A DNA stretch of 64,000 nucleotides from contig NOWV01000242.1 in assembly GCA_003344405.1 (NCBI GenBank), positions 30,043 to 94,042 of the forward strand. Direction: 5' to 3'. The DNA comes from Trichoplax sp. H2 (lineage: Eukaryota; Placozoa; Uniplacotomia; Trichoplacea). Position numbers and translations under genes: made by a program. Shown one piece after another: positions 39,675-51,863 of the stretch (within the stretch, counting starts at the first letter, position 1; each line of letters starts with the position of its first letter). The notes beneath the pieces are model-generated. The model saw only the letters and a list, made by a program, of their open reading frames with translations. It was not told where the DNA came from and did not search any database.

Positions 39675-40769
39675 TGGCGTGTAGGATTAGACCGTCTTAT
39701 TTTGGCCAGCTACAAGTATCGAGTACAACTTACTGCACAGAATGATTCCCTTGTCTAATCTCCTAATCACTTAAGGATTGTTATCATCACTGATAGATAG
39801 CCTAACTATCCATCTATTGGTAGCATTTCCAATGGAATGATTGCCTTGCAATCGCTTCCACCATTTCGAATATGCTCGATGCTTGCAATCCAGGTTTGTA
39901 TGAAAAGTATCCTAGTTTCAATCATGTTTATACATGTTGAGTACAGGACAGATTCTGTCCGTCTGCGTTTTCATCTCCCTCAATCAAGTCGAAAAAACCA
40001 GAGGTAGTACTGGGACTATAGCCAAATACCCTTATTCTACTCAGGAAGGATGCAAGTATGCAAAGGTGCCTTCCAAAATAGTCACCGAGAATTTAGTCAT
40101 GAAGCTAATAGTGGAATACACTACTCATTGCTGCCTGCAAGCAGCCAAGTCTATCGAGTAGTATTAACTCTTACTATATTATTACAGCCGAAATGAGGAG
40201 GCCTCGCTCCGTTTAATCGAGGGCAAGCTGTTGCAATAGTAACTAGAATTGAAATAATCCTGCTCGACAGGGCTAGTCTGGGACTAGTACAGCATGGTAT
40301 AGCTAGGGATAGATAGTATTATACAAGGAAAATTTGTTCATTTTCCCTTAAAATTCATTGAAATAATAATGAATCGCGTTTTAGGAAAACGCAAACGAAA
40401 AGACGAAAAGACCTTCCGTCATCGCTTTAGTCGCCATAGAAATGCAAAAGTGTACAGAGATCTGGACGACAGTACACCAGACCACGGCCCTGTACAGTGT
40501 ACAGTGCCGAGATTTTCTTTGCACTGTACTATACTGTACTGTAGTACAGTATTCAGTACAGTACTGTACAGTACCAAGTCAGAACTTCTGCATACTGTAC
40601 ACTGTACAGTGTGAGAAGCCTCTGGTACAGTACAGGCCGTACCGTACCGTACCGTACCGTGACATCAGGTGATGACGAATACGCTAGCTTGCCTTACCAA
40701 TCTCATCACACATTGCCTCAGCTTGTGCAGCGCATGGTGGATTAGAAATGCTGCCATTAACCACTCAAC
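39675..40769. other. Divergent intergenic region with GTAC-rich tract
   Basis: Separates XPG (minus) from the small basic protein gene (plus) and probably holds both promoters. A frame opens at 40369 with MNRVLGKRKRKDEKTFRHRF but runs into the palindromic tract. It could be a 5' exon of something unrecognised and is not called as a gene. Confidence 0.4.
40485..40663. repeat. Palindrome-rich GTAC / CTGTACAG microsatellite
   Basis: Dense runs of tgtacagtgtacagtg, actgtactgtagtacagta and (accgt)n. Nearly every unit is self-complementary around GTAC, so the tract can fold into several alternative hairpins. A shorter relative lies at 49193-49240. Confidence 0.8.
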
Positions 40770-41350
40770 ATGCTTGGTTTATTAATCAAAGTGGTGGCTT
40801 TCTCGTTGTCTAAGAAGGCTGCAGTTTATTTATTAGGACGTGTAAGTAGTTCTTGTTGTGCTATTGAATCGTTGATTGTATGCGTACGGTCGAATTACAG
40901 ATGGTCAGGGCGTCATGTTGTAGTCTAGTGGCTAGCTAGCGGAAGTGGCAAGGTCGCAAGGATGCGGATCTGATCGATCAGCTCGACTTCTTGGATGCCA
41001 ATTCGTTAGCCTTCGGAGAGGAAAGGGACTGTACTCACATTCTATCTTCTTTTCATTAATGTAGGCTTACGGTTATCCGCGACTCTATAAGCGTATTATC
41101 ACCATTAGCAATAGGTTGATTCAAAACCCTCAGAGAAGAGTCTCCATTCGAAATGGTGTCAAATATATCTTTCGATTGCCCAATCGATTATTGCCAATAT
41201 TAAGGTAATCATCTTGAAATGGATAGATCCTTATTCTTGCTATCATCTTTACTTTCAATCGGATACCATTCTACTGTCTAACATATTGCCTGTTTCCAAT
41301 GATTCAGAGGTAGAGATCATATCAAACCTTTGCCTAAGAAGCCATCATGA
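40770..41350 (+). CDS. Small basic 84-residue protein, three exons, unknown family
   Basis: Three short exons join in phase: 40770..40841 (24 codons, donor CGT|GTAAGT), 41065..41204 (acceptor after a pyrimidine tract, ttaatgtag|GC; donor TTAAG|GTAATC) and 41308..41350 (acceptor gattcag|AG, stop TGA). Residues 1-24 are hydrophobic with scattered basic residues (MLGLLIKVVAFSLSKKAAVYLLGR), which could be a mitochondrial presequence or a membrane segment. The rest is strongly basic, with RLIQNPQRRVSIRNGVKYIF in the middle and LPKKPS at the end. No Cys, and only one acidic residue. I do not recognise the family. Three independent splice pairs that keep one frame open are the main evidence. A mitochondrial or RNA-binding role is only a guess from composition. 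Confidence 0.55.
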
Positions 41351-41552
41351 CCTCACTGCATCGTCTATTCCTGGCTTAACTGTTCTTATTTATTGGCATA
41401 CAAATGAGGTACAACAAGGCAAAGGACTACTTATACCACTGTAGCTTATACGTTTTAAAGACATAAATAAGCATGTAAAATACGTTAGAGAAAGTAGCAT
41501 AAAGCTGTTATTATTTATAATTATTTGGGGATGATCAATCTCAACGGTAGCA

Positions 41553-41960
41553 TTAGCATTCAATTTTCAAGAAAATACTCGTATTATTGAATATTGCAAT
41601 CATTTTCGACTTCAAGAATTTGCCCAATTCCATTAACGACTCTTCTACGCTATGTACAATATGATCAGGATGGATAACCTGTAAAGATACACCTTCGTTC
41701 TAGCGCAGGAAATCTTAATGATAGCTCTTTATTGCCATAGTGCAATCATTTATAGACAAATGTCCCAGCATCGAGTAGCGATTGTCTTTGGTAAAAGGTT
41801 ATTTCATCACAAAAAATGCTTACTGGATATGATATTAGGAGCAGTGAAACTTGGCGACCCAAATTCTCGTTAATCAAAGTCTGTAAAGTGCAATAACTGA
41901 ATCAATTTCTCCGTTAGTGTTCACGAATTCTACCAATGCGCCTGTAAATTTCTCCCCCAT
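41553..41960 (-). CDS. Weak candidate for a 69-residue three-exon gene
   Basis: Exons 41934..41960 (MGEKFTGAL, donor GTAGAA), 41824..41880 (acceptor actttacag, donor CCA|GTAAGC) and 41553..41678 (acceptor atctttacag, stop TAA) all join in phase 0. The last exon reads VIHPDHIVHSVEESLMELGK and on to the stop, with coding-like composition. Introns would be 53 and 145 bases. An unspliced reading of the first part (FTGALVEFVNTNGEID...) recalls the middle of RPA3, but the rest does not follow, so no family is assigned. The gene would be convergent with the small basic protein gene. Confidence 0.3.
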
Positions 41961-43245
41961 ATTTATGTCAGCTTTGACAAATTACTGATGCCTTTCTATA
42001 ATTGTAATGAATAGGTAATGATATACTACGCTGATATCAAATACATGTGTATATAAATTCTATTAGATATAAAAGTTGTTTTATGGTAGACCAGTTACTA
42101 ACGGAGCCGCGCTCCTACAGCTCTCATTCAGAAGATTGGCGATAAATAGAAAACGGTTTATAGAAGATATTTTTAGTTTTATTCCCTAAATTCATTTATT
42201 ATTTGTCCTATTTATTTTCCTAATGGATAGGAAAAGGTTTTTCTTGAATTGCAGTGTCTAAAATTGTTATTGCAGGTGTAAAAAATCCGTGTACTTAAAA
42301 ATATACTGCAGATAAACTATGCTTTATGGTATGACATGTTGACACTTTTATCTTTCGTAATTAAAAACCTTAAGCCTGCTGGAAATCAACATCCTTTTTA
42401 GATCATGTCCGCAATTAAAAAATATCAATAAAGATGTTTCTAAAAGTGACGTAATTATATCTTAATGACTAAATTGCACGTAATAGAATAGATACTTTTT
42501 ATAAGATAGTGAAAGTACAAGTTGAAGAAATTGACTGGATTAAGGTATAAAAGCAATTTTATTACAGATTAACATACAGCTGAATTACAAGACCATACTA
42601 TCAATAGATAAGTTTAGTCCATCAGATATGCGTTAAGGAAGGAGCAATTAATCTATTATGTATAGCAGGATTAGTGGTAGTTAATGTGAACAATTATATT
42701 CCAAGAATAAAATAAACGTAAAAATTAAACATTAAGTTGGCTATTTACTATTTTAATATGATGATGAAATCCATAGTAGACGAGAAAATAGCCTTGTTAT
42801 TCATCACGTAATGTCCGATAATTTCTAACACCACCGTTAGCGCTAATGTTTGTGTAAGAATCAATGCATTATTACCATTACAACGTATGGTGCATTAATA
42901 TTTATGTATTATTTTGCAATTATTATGGTTATGGTACGATTAGTTCGTCAACTTAACTTTAATTCTAAAATTTACATTTCAAATGGGTTGATAAAGATCA
43001 GTCCATGTCATACTTGCTCTTCAAAGGCAAATACTTAATTAACTTGCATAACCTCGATAAACTTATTAAAATTTTTCTAAATTGAAGCTTCTAAGGTTAT
43101 CAATTTTAAGTTAGCCGAATATTTTAAAAATGTATTTAAAATTACAGAATGAGTTAGATTTTATATCTTCATAATAATTTTTTTTCCTAGCCATGATTAT
43201 ATGTTAATTTAAGCTCTTATAAGGACAATAACTGTCCATGACAGA
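41961..43245. other. Intergenic, no feature recognised
   Basis: About 1.3 kb to the 3' end of EFHC2. AT-rich, with no supported exon or repeat array. Confidence 0.45.
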
Positions 43246-46200
43246 TTATGATTCTTGGCCACATACATCATTTAAGAAATTTTTATAGTAAACAAGATTG
43301 ACACTTTGCGGCTTGGATTGGTCATTTTCTTGGTCATCCCATCTCTCAGTCGCCAACCTGTCAAGAGTCTGTTTAACTTTTGGAGGAGTTCTTACATCAA
43401 CTACAAGATTATAGAAGAGTTTATAAAAGTAAAAGTTTAATTTCACTGGTATCAATGCAATCTATTATGAATTTCAACTTTTATTTTTAATTCCTATATA
43501 ACTTTAACTATCGTACAGAAGATAACTGCGTTTGTTTGTAGTGGCTATCTTTTAAATGTCAACTTACTTGGATTAACTGTCCAGTTGATAAGGTGAATAA
43601 ATTCATTATAAGATACCATCTCTCTTTTATTATTTGGCATTCTAGTCATGAGAAAGTATCATACGTTATCACTGATGTTTATATTTTGGAATATCATAAC
43701 AAGTAAGGCTTATCATACTGTGTACAGTTGCGTTTTCTATATAAAGCCTTATGTTATATTTGAGTCTTAAACGCTACTTGATGATAGTATTTATAATTTC
43801 ATTTGAAAGCCTGCCGAAAATGAATAGTCAATATGATTAGACTAACCTAGCGATCAATGCCCACAGTAAACCGTTCTTAACTGGCAGTTGATGAGATCGG
43901 CACAATCTTAACAGTTCATATTTATCTAAGCAGCCACTCCTATAAAAAATTATGAAAGATTTCGGATATCAGACCTTGAAACTGAACAATCTTGACTATG
44001 AACCTCATATTGAGGGATAATCCAGCAGAACACTTGAATTTCTAAATTAGAAAACGTTCAATTCATACTAGATTTGTGTAATTTTACTTACCTATCATTA
44101 TCGTAGTGTGTAAAAATATCCCTTAAGCCTTGGTACCTGTCGTATCCACTCTGCTTTAACTGAAAACAAATAATTGCTAAATTAATTGCAGGCCTAGCTT
44201 TGAAGAAATTAAAAAGAGAATCTATACTATCTACTGAAATACACATTCAGCAACTACAAAGAAATTCTTGAATCCATGCCGAGAATATATTTTAATAATT
44301 AATAATAACTTAATAAGCTCTCGTTCGGTACTAGGCGTATTTTTGTATATGATGAATATCGAGTTTTTTATTCACTCGAAGTTGATTTTATTGAACCAGT
44401 AACTATATCACTTACTTGCTCTTGCATAGCTGCCGCTAAATCTTCTATAGTTGTATCATCCTATAATTAATTATTAAAATAAAATTAATAATCTTTAACA
44501 CAATAAATTTTTATAGGGAAATTGCAATAATCTTACTGTATATTTTAATATGAGAAAACTTTATTGATTTGGGTTAAACAATAACTGATTAAGAATCTGT
44601 AGTGTTTCAGTATTTCTTATCACTCTCTTACTTTGAGAATACTACAATGTGTACTCGTGTATATAGTAGTTATAGTAAATTATTTAATATCGCACCCGAA
44701 CATCTCCGTAATATCGCCCAAGAGTCATCAATTCGTGCTCATTCAAAGTATTGCCAGTAATTTGGCGAATAGCATGTCGTAGCGCTTCATATGGAATTTC
44801 ACCAGCACCAGTTGGATCATGATTTATCAATAATCCTTTGACTTTCTCTTTATCTGTCATGTGATTCCTTAAGACATTTATAATTCGGTTGATATCGGAA
44901 TATGGAAACTAGAAGCAAATAATATATTCGAAATTTAGATAAAGAGGTCCAGTAATGCCGTCGCTTAGTTTATAAAAAATGCCAATTAATTTATTGATTG
45001 CTATGCAACTGCTTAGTGATGATTGTAGTTTTAACCGTTTCTAACTAGATAGGCTGGCTAACCTCACGAGCATTTTTCTCCATATATCTAAATGCGTATT
45101 CATCAGCATCAATTAGTATAAATTGATGACGATAAAAGATAACTCTTGCACCAATAAATAAATCCTATTAATTTAAAAAAAGGTTGCTTGGTTTTAATTT
45201 CTGCTCATTAATGACAACTATTTTTAGATTTCACTACGTATTTGACCATTACCACTTTTAAGATATACGTATATTTCGGTTCTACAATACTTACGTTAGC
45301 ACTGTAGTAAGTGGTATTGCCTTCTGTACTACGGCTAGGATCAGCCACTCTTCCTCTTTCAAAAAACTTGCCACCAATGATACCTGCAAATGCACAGGAA
45401 AGAAGCACATTTTAATATTTACCTTATCATCCTATTCTAGTTCCTTATTGCATTTTAATATACATGAAAACATTCTCAATCAATCTCTAACATCGATTGA
45501 GCACGATATTATAATGATGCATTACTCGTTCGCATATTTTCAATTTAAAGTAGTAAATCACCGTAGTTACTAATAATGGTTATATATTTATACTTTAAAG
45601 TAGCTTTACAGATACAATTTCTAACTTATGAAATATAAATGAAGAAAAATTTTTATCTTGTAACGTAGGAAGATTGTATCTCCAATTCCTGCTATGCTAC
45701 TTAAACATGCATCACTCAATTCTCACCTGAATTCCTTTGTGGTGGTTCAAAAACCTTAATTGTATCATCCGAAAGAAAGTACGAGACAATGAAACGTCGA
45801 TCAACATCAATTGGCTTAGCCGTATCCATCTTTGCGTAGAATCGCAAAATGTTGGTCTCCAAACCCTTTCTGCATTTTACATATAACCATTATAATAGAT
45901 TCACGTAAATACACCCCATTCTAATATAGCGATACATATACAGCTTTAATGTAAGATACTTACCGATCCTTCTCTACGAATTTAATGAAATCTCTTCTCG
46001 GTGGTTTTGGAATTAAGCTTAAACAGTTACCCAAGGAGTCTTCCTCAGAACCAAATCCGTTGTAGGGTGGGTACTGTCTTGGAGGTAAAGGTTGTGGAGG
46101 GGCTCGGATTTGGATTGGTTTTATATCTTCTGCAGAGCAAGAATCTTTATGTTAAACACTTATAGTGAACAAAATTTACAATTTCTTATGAACTTAAAAA

Positions 46201-48726
46201 TTAATTATTTCATGGCATATACAATATCTTACTTATTCCATATTTTGTACTGTAATATTCTTTGGTGAATTCATCACAGTCACATAGCAAAAATCGTCGA
46301 CCATATACGTTTAAAACGTTTCCAATAGCTAGATCGCGCTCTGTATAGAAATCGCTAGCAATAGATCCGGTCTATACGAAAAACACATTTATCAGATACT
46401 CATTCGCTTAAGTGTTGTAAAACATAAGGAGATAAAACAAAAATTAAATGACTGGACAGGTAACAATATAAACTCACCTTTAAGCTATCAATAATATAGC
46501 GTCCACCACGGCTAGCTGTGCCAAATACATTTAAGACAGTTCGATTCGTCTTCTCGCCAGGCTGTAGTAAAGGTGTAGGGCCCCTTGGCAACTTCTGGCG
46601 ATGGATAAAGATAGATGTGGTATCCCGGCCAGCATTGGGAGGTATAGCTTCACGTATTTCAATGGTTTCATCAGCTAAGAAGAAGTGTAAGATCATTTCC
46701 CGCTCGTCGCCAAACATACTGTAGAGTTACAAAATGAGACAACATTAGCTGTAGACCACAGGTCGTAAATCAAGTTAATTGCCAAATAGGTTTTAACAAT
46801 GTTTACAGCATGTAACTAAATATGTAGCAGTTACTTTTCTGTGTCATCCCATAAGCAGTAAAAGCGCAAAACATGTCTATCATGTTCTAAGAATTGCTTA
46901 AGATTGTCTTCTTTCTCATATGGCCGCCTAGGCTGCATGCTGTCATCCAGCTGGTAAAAATAATAAATAAATTTAATTGAGCAATTCCAGGTAGAATTAT
47001 AATTATAAATATAAAATATTTAGATGATGCAAATCATCTTTCTAGGATAATCTATTTACGTATAATTCTTGTCTAATTTTTGTTTTATAATGTAGTTTGA
47101 TATCATTAGCTTTGAATTAATAAAATACGTTTAATTAGAGCATTCTCCTTACTTTTCTGCGATGTTCAGTGTAAGGATCTTTCGGAGCTCCAATAGGATC
47201 ATTAAGTTTAACTCCCAATTTTTTTAGAAAATTACGAGTAAAAACATCACAATCCTGCATAAAATGACAAAATAGAATTCAGTTCAATCAAAATTGGATT
47301 GTGGATTATCAATGAATTATTTGATTTGTCCTAATATTTTGTTATATTCACTTTACTTACCACAATTTTAAATGTTTTACCATAAAAGCTGAGTTCGTTT
47401 CCAATGTTAAAATGATCCACTGAATAAAACTCGTCGTCATTAGGTGAAGGTAGCGCAATACGATGGCGGCGAAGAATAGTGCCTAAACGGTTGTTTTTGT
47501 GATTAGGAAATTGGAATCATGCATATGTTTCGTAAACAGACGGCATCATTTTGCATCTTTATCAATTCTATGATTATTAGTTGATTAAATCCTGTGTATT
47601 CTATCTAGGAAATTCTACCTTGTGGCATACCACTGTTTCTTTGCTGTGATTCTACAACTTGGATGGTGTCATCTTCCAAGTAAAATAAGACTTTACACCT
47701 TTATAAGTTTATAAATTAAATTCATAAGGGTTTGAAAATATATTACAGTATGCAATTGAATCCTATTAATGCATTAAGCCTTCTCAATAAAAACGCGACG
47801 TTATATCAATAATTTATTAATGTAATATAACTGTAAGGCATTACATTCGAATTCTGTAGTTTTCTTCGCGTCGTTCCTGAACAGCCTCTTGAAAGTAAGC
47901 ATCAAATCTTAAAACCTGTAAAATAGATAGGTATATACTTTCAACAATAGTAGAAAAGTGTGCGTTGAAATCATGGATAAAAACCCGTTGTGTAATTACT
48001 TGTTTGTCAAATGCGATCCAGGCCGGTGTACTACCAAAACCATCGGATTTTGGATAGGTAGTAAACTTTGGCTTGAGTTTCTGTCCTTGTACAGGCTCTC
48101 CACCTAAATATAGTTAGCATTATTTAACACTGGGAGATTACGCCAAGAATTGAATATTCTTCATAATAAATTGTAAATTGTCTATCAAGATTTCGTATAG
48201 ATGCAACAAATTTTAATTAAGTAAACAATTCCAATACTGCGTTCAACTTGCACTATCATTCCATTCTGATTTAATCATCATCAGCGTAAAACTTACCGAT
48301 ACCGGGTTTTTCTTCTCCAACAAACACTGCAACGCCATTTTGAAGATCAAACTGATGTGATTTGCTAAAATTGTTTTTACCAAGCTATAGCACATAGAAG
48401 AATTGATGTAAGTGTGTTATTTCAAAGGTTTTAAAATATATTGTTAATATTTTATCGTAACCATCGTCATTAAGAATATTCATTTCTGTATAATTATTTC
48501 GGTGTATTCATTTATTAAGCAATGGATGATTATATTAGTAGCAACGTATTGCCCTTTCAATTGTACTATCAACCCTCTTAAGACATTTTATAGAGATAAA
48601 AAAGGGAAACGTTATCATGCTTTACTAGATTATACATTTACTCTATTTAAAAAATGATGATATTAATTTCAGAGTGCTTACATTTTGGTTAAAGGAAAGT
48701 CCTGGTAGGAATGGTAAATTACTCAT
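43246..48726 (-). CDS. EFHC2: EFHC2, DM10-domain axonemal microtubule inner protein
   Basis: Twenty phase-matched exons: 48682..48726, 48297..48384, 48000..48103, 47845..47915, 47619..47698, 47361..47482, 47153..47254, 46835..46950, 46478..46718, 46233..46371, 45964..46129, 45727..45869, 45295..45383, 45063..45164, 44696..44908, 44416..44460, 44092..44159, 43847..43939, 43568..43641 and 43246..43400. They give about 751 residues (human EFHC2: 749). EFHC proteins line the inside of ciliary doublet microtubules. The order matches EFHC2 rather than EFHC1: LPFLPGLSFN start, EEKPGIGGEP, AWIAFDKQVLRFDAY, then three DM10 domains (about 70-185, 215-350 and 400-520) with recurring DCD-x-FT and DDTI-(Q/E/K)-V/I motifs, and PPYNGFGSEEDSLGNC. 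A canonical EF-hand loop, DNDRSGCLDKYE, spans exons 17-18. The final part, RMPNNKREMVSYNEFIHLIN, aligns with the degenerate last EF-hand of human EFHC2. The donor after exon 15 (CGG|GTGCGA) is weak. Confidence 0.95.
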
Positions 48727-49192
48727 GATTTCTTGCCTATCGTTGTTGATGATTGCTGATAGTTAAAACTGTAACTGAAGAAATTAACGAATGATCCAAA
48801 TTAAAATTAAGTAGAAATACTTTTAGGCCTAAATAAGATCGCAACAGCACCCTAATATTCAAGTAGAATCGATCCTGAAATCATCAAGACTCTTAATTTA
48901 CCTGCAAATTGTTTCAAAATTACTTGTATTACTCGATTGCAATATGGTATATAATTCAGAGATGATTAGTGTGTGAGATGACAGCATTTAACGTAGAAGT
49001 GTAGCAAGTAGCCAAGGCGTTAGTCTTCTATACAACTTTCATACAAGTTCCAATACGGGCTAAAGTAATAGCATTTTGGTCGACATGGCAACTGAGTCAG
49101 CTAAGGGACTATTTGTTGACAGTGTGGCTTCGTGTTGCTTAGATACGATGGCTACAGTGATTTCCAGCTTGTTTACAGTGAATTTTATAGCT

Positions 49193-49240
49193 ACAGTACT
49201 GTACATTGTGTAGTATTGTACTGTACTGTACTGTACTGTT
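49193..49240. repeat. GTACT microsatellite
   Basis: tacagtactgtac and (tgtac)n units, related in composition to the tract at 40485. The unit is palindromic around GTAC. Confidence 0.75.
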
Positions 49241-49309
49241 GGAACGAAAACTGATGTCACTAAAAGTGATAGGATTAGCCTATCGTTCCAATAATACTCG
49301 TATAAGAAG

Positions 49310-49605
49310 GCATCCCATAGGTGACATTCATAGTGCTAGCTATACTGCGGTCTCATGTTTACTGTACAGTAAATAAATTTCGAAACTATGGGTGATGTTT
49401 AAACGAAAGTGATGTCACTTAAGAGCATAAGAGAACATATCACTTAGGTGACATGCATAGTGCTAACTGTATAGTATTTGCAAACATGCGATGCGATTAT
49501 GCTTTCAACGAAAAATAATTCTCACTGGAATATATATATTTAGCCATATTTTTACCATTACTTCTGTCAAGAACGTATCACAAAGGTGACATCAATAATG
49601 CTAAG
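49310..49605. repeat. Three dispersed copies of a 'ggtgacat-cataatgcta' element
   Basis: The phrase (a)ggtgacat(t/g/c)(c)ata(g/a)tgcta appears at about 49321, 49450 and 49588, each preceded by 'atcac' or 'cccat'. Spacing is about 130-140 bp, so this may be a decayed tandem array. Confidence 0.5.
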
Positions 49606-49820
49606 AGACCCTGATATCATAAAACATGGAGTACTTTCACGCATAAATAAAGACAACGGCGATATTCTATAGATCACTTCTCTTTGAGGCTGGTCTATCC
49701 AGACAATATTTATAATAAATTATATTATATTATATCATACTTATTCTACTCTAATATTATCTATAACGTAGATTTATTTAATGTTCAAACCAAGATACAA
49801 GTCTAAATACGTCATGATCT

Positions 49821-50075
49821 CAGCTTATTACAGGAACTGCGTACCTTAAAAGTATGGCAATAGTCTGCAGTGCAAGATTATATGACGTAGAAAAGTCGAT
49901 TTTTAACCTAATAAATTATTTGCAGCCTATAATGATTTCACTAGATTAGAATCGTCAGTTTTTAACCTAATAATGTAATTGCAGATTGTTGTGATTGCAG
50001 CTTATTACAGGAATTGCCTACCTTGGAAGCCTGTCAATAGTCTGCAGTAACAGACTGTACGGCGTAGAATAATTG
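49821..50075. repeat. Two-copy ~177-bp direct repeat
   Basis: cagcttattacagga starts at 49821 and 49998. Both copies run on through actgc/ttgc-ctacc, 'caatagtctgcagt' and 'gacgtagaa' or 'ggcgtagaa'. A smaller duplicated phrase, 'tttttaacctaata', lies between them. Confidence 0.75.
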
Positions 50076-50760
50076 GTTTAAGACTATTAATTAATTATCA
50101 GACATAATTAGTCAATACTGCTAAAGACAGCAATTTCCCTGCGGCTAATTTTAGCTGTATTATGGAATAGGAATACTTTCTCTTATGACCAAAACAAATG
50201 GCTCAAAATGCCATCCCCTTCTACCACTTGCCTTTGCAATAAACGTTGTATGCAAAAACGAAGAATTGACAGGCAAATAAAGTATTGAATGATATTATGA
50301 TATTTATTGTTACAAGTTCTATATCTATCACGTAGAACTTTACTATTACTAATGCGCTTGTCTTTCGTCAAGGTGCTGGCTATCATACTCATAGCTAAGC
50401 ATATTAACGTTGTTAAGTGACTGAATGAACCATCCTAATTACCATTCGTAAACTATCGGAAGATCTAGCTCGCATACTGTCACTAATCTGTAAGTAGTAG
50501 TTGAGAAAACGAGGATTATTTTAATTGCAATAACGGAGCTAAGGCCAAGATAAAGTTTAAAGTCTTCTCCAGCGTAGCCATTCAATCAGATAAACAATGA
50601 CACCTTTCCATCACACTATAGACAATAACCAGCCACAAATAGAGAAGGGGGCATTCTCGAATAGAGTATATTTGCGTAGCGGTCCTTAGTAAAGTTGCCG
50701 ATTCATGATATTCTTTCTAGTCAGAAGCAACAACCTGTAATATCATTCTCTACACCCATC

Positions 50761-50985
50761 CCATTTTGAGAATTTGATTGATAGAGATACAGAATGCTGT
50801 ACCAATTCAATTGCATTACTTATACAACAGTTTACAAGCTGTAGGATAACATTACCGCAACATCATTATTGTCACCCGTCCCATTTTATGAATTTGATTG
50901 ATAGGCAAACAGAATGGTGTGCCAATTCAACTAGGTTACTTATACAGCAGATTAGATGCAGTAGGATAATATCGCCGTATATTTC
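50761..50985. repeat. Two-copy 120-bp tandem repeat
   Basis: cccattttgagaatttgattgatag begins the first unit near 50760 and a close variant begins 120 bp later. Both run through 'cagaatg(c/g)tgt(a/g)ccaattcaa' and 'ttacttatacA(a/g)cag'. The open frame 50774..51133 lies across the repeat and is not supported as a gene. Confidence 0.85.
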
Positions 50986-51257
50986 CGATCATACCACCTT
51001 GTGCGTAGGAGAGACGAGCTCCTATTTTCAGCCAATCAGTCGACAAGCCATCAACTGTTCATCATTTAACGTCTTCTGGTTAAACTTGTTTATAGCTTTG
51101 TGGCAGGATTGTGATATTGTACGTGAAAGATAAACATGTAAAGATGATATGCCATAATTTGATCATTAAGATATAGGATCAGATAGTTATGCACTACACG
51201 TAAGGACCGTTTTGATCGAATATTTATTGAAAACAACGATTCTTTATAGAACAAACT

Positions 51258-51863
51258 ATGAAAGCAAATTGGACATTAATCGCTATTAGCGCTATATTAC
51301 TTGTTGCAACCATTTTGGGTCCTGAACAAGAACGTCAAAGTATGGAGCAGCCTGAATCCGAAGATGAAGACTATTTCTATCCTGATGATGTCGATGATCC
51401 TGATCAGGGAGAACCTAGGGGATTACCATCACGGAAAATGTATTCGGGTGGTACAACCAAAAAACCACGAACCTCGAAAATGGTAAGAATTAAAACATCG
51501 CTTTCGTTGACACCAAATGCTCCTTTACGCAACATCCATATAGTTATAATAATCGTATAGCCATAAAATCAAACTACAGTTATAATTTTAGCGATGACGA
51601 AAAATTCATACGAATAGATCACTATAATTTAGGTTAGGCCTCTACTAAAGTTAACTAAGTAGAAATATTACGGCATATCATTTCGCTAGGGTAAAATAAC
51701 TTTTAATAATGATATCTCAATTGCTTATATAGCAATTTCATCTTGCTTTATTGTCATTCTTAAATGACTATATTTACTTTTAAAGGGATGGGGTATGGAT
51801 CGTTTGATGGCCTATGTGCACAAATTATCCAATTTGTTTAAATCAAAAATGAAGAAAAAATAG
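51258..51863 (+). CDS. Secreted peptide precursor: acidic pro-region plus Lys-rich amphipathic C-terminal peptide
   Basis: Two exons, 51258..51482 (donor AAAATG|GTAAGA) and 51786..51863 (acceptor tttttaaag|GGA), phase 0, give 100 residues. Residues 1-21 are a signal peptide (MKANWTLIAISAILLVATIL). Residues 23-53 are strongly acidic (SEDEDYFYPDDVDDPDQGE). Residues 54-75 are a basic, Gly/Ser/Thr-containing linker (KKPRTSKM). Exon 2 alone encodes 25 residues, beginning GWGMDRLMAYVHKLSNLFK and ending KMKKK, with net charge about +6. Hydrophobic and basic residues alternate as in a membrane-active amphipathic helix. There are no cysteines, no repeated dibasic-flanked units and no C-terminal Gly for amidation, which argues against an ordinary neuropeptide precursor. 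A splice-acceptor-like ttctttatag ends 8 bases before the ATG, suggesting a non-coding leader exon. The unspliced frame reads on to 51560. An antimicrobial role is inferred from layout and charge. Confidence 0.72.

Larger units (their letters stand above)
48727..51257. other. Intergenic region with several short duplications
   Basis: About 2.5 kb between divergent EFHC2 and the first peptide-precursor gene. It holds the repeats at 49193, 49310, 49821 and 50761. No coding exon could be supported. Confidence 0.5.

Noticed and set aside
40369-40672. Overlapping open frames of 81 and 76 residues
   Set aside because: Most of their length is the GTAC microsatellite translated in two frames.
43568-43641. 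Apparent frame break in the second-last-but-one EFHC2 exon
   Set aside because: On re-reading base by base, the GAGAG stretch restores the frame. The exon reads RMPNNKREMVSYNEF without a break and aligns with human EFHC2.
46518-46724. Plus-strand 68-residue frame
   Set aside because: It is the antisense shadow of EFHC2 exon 9.
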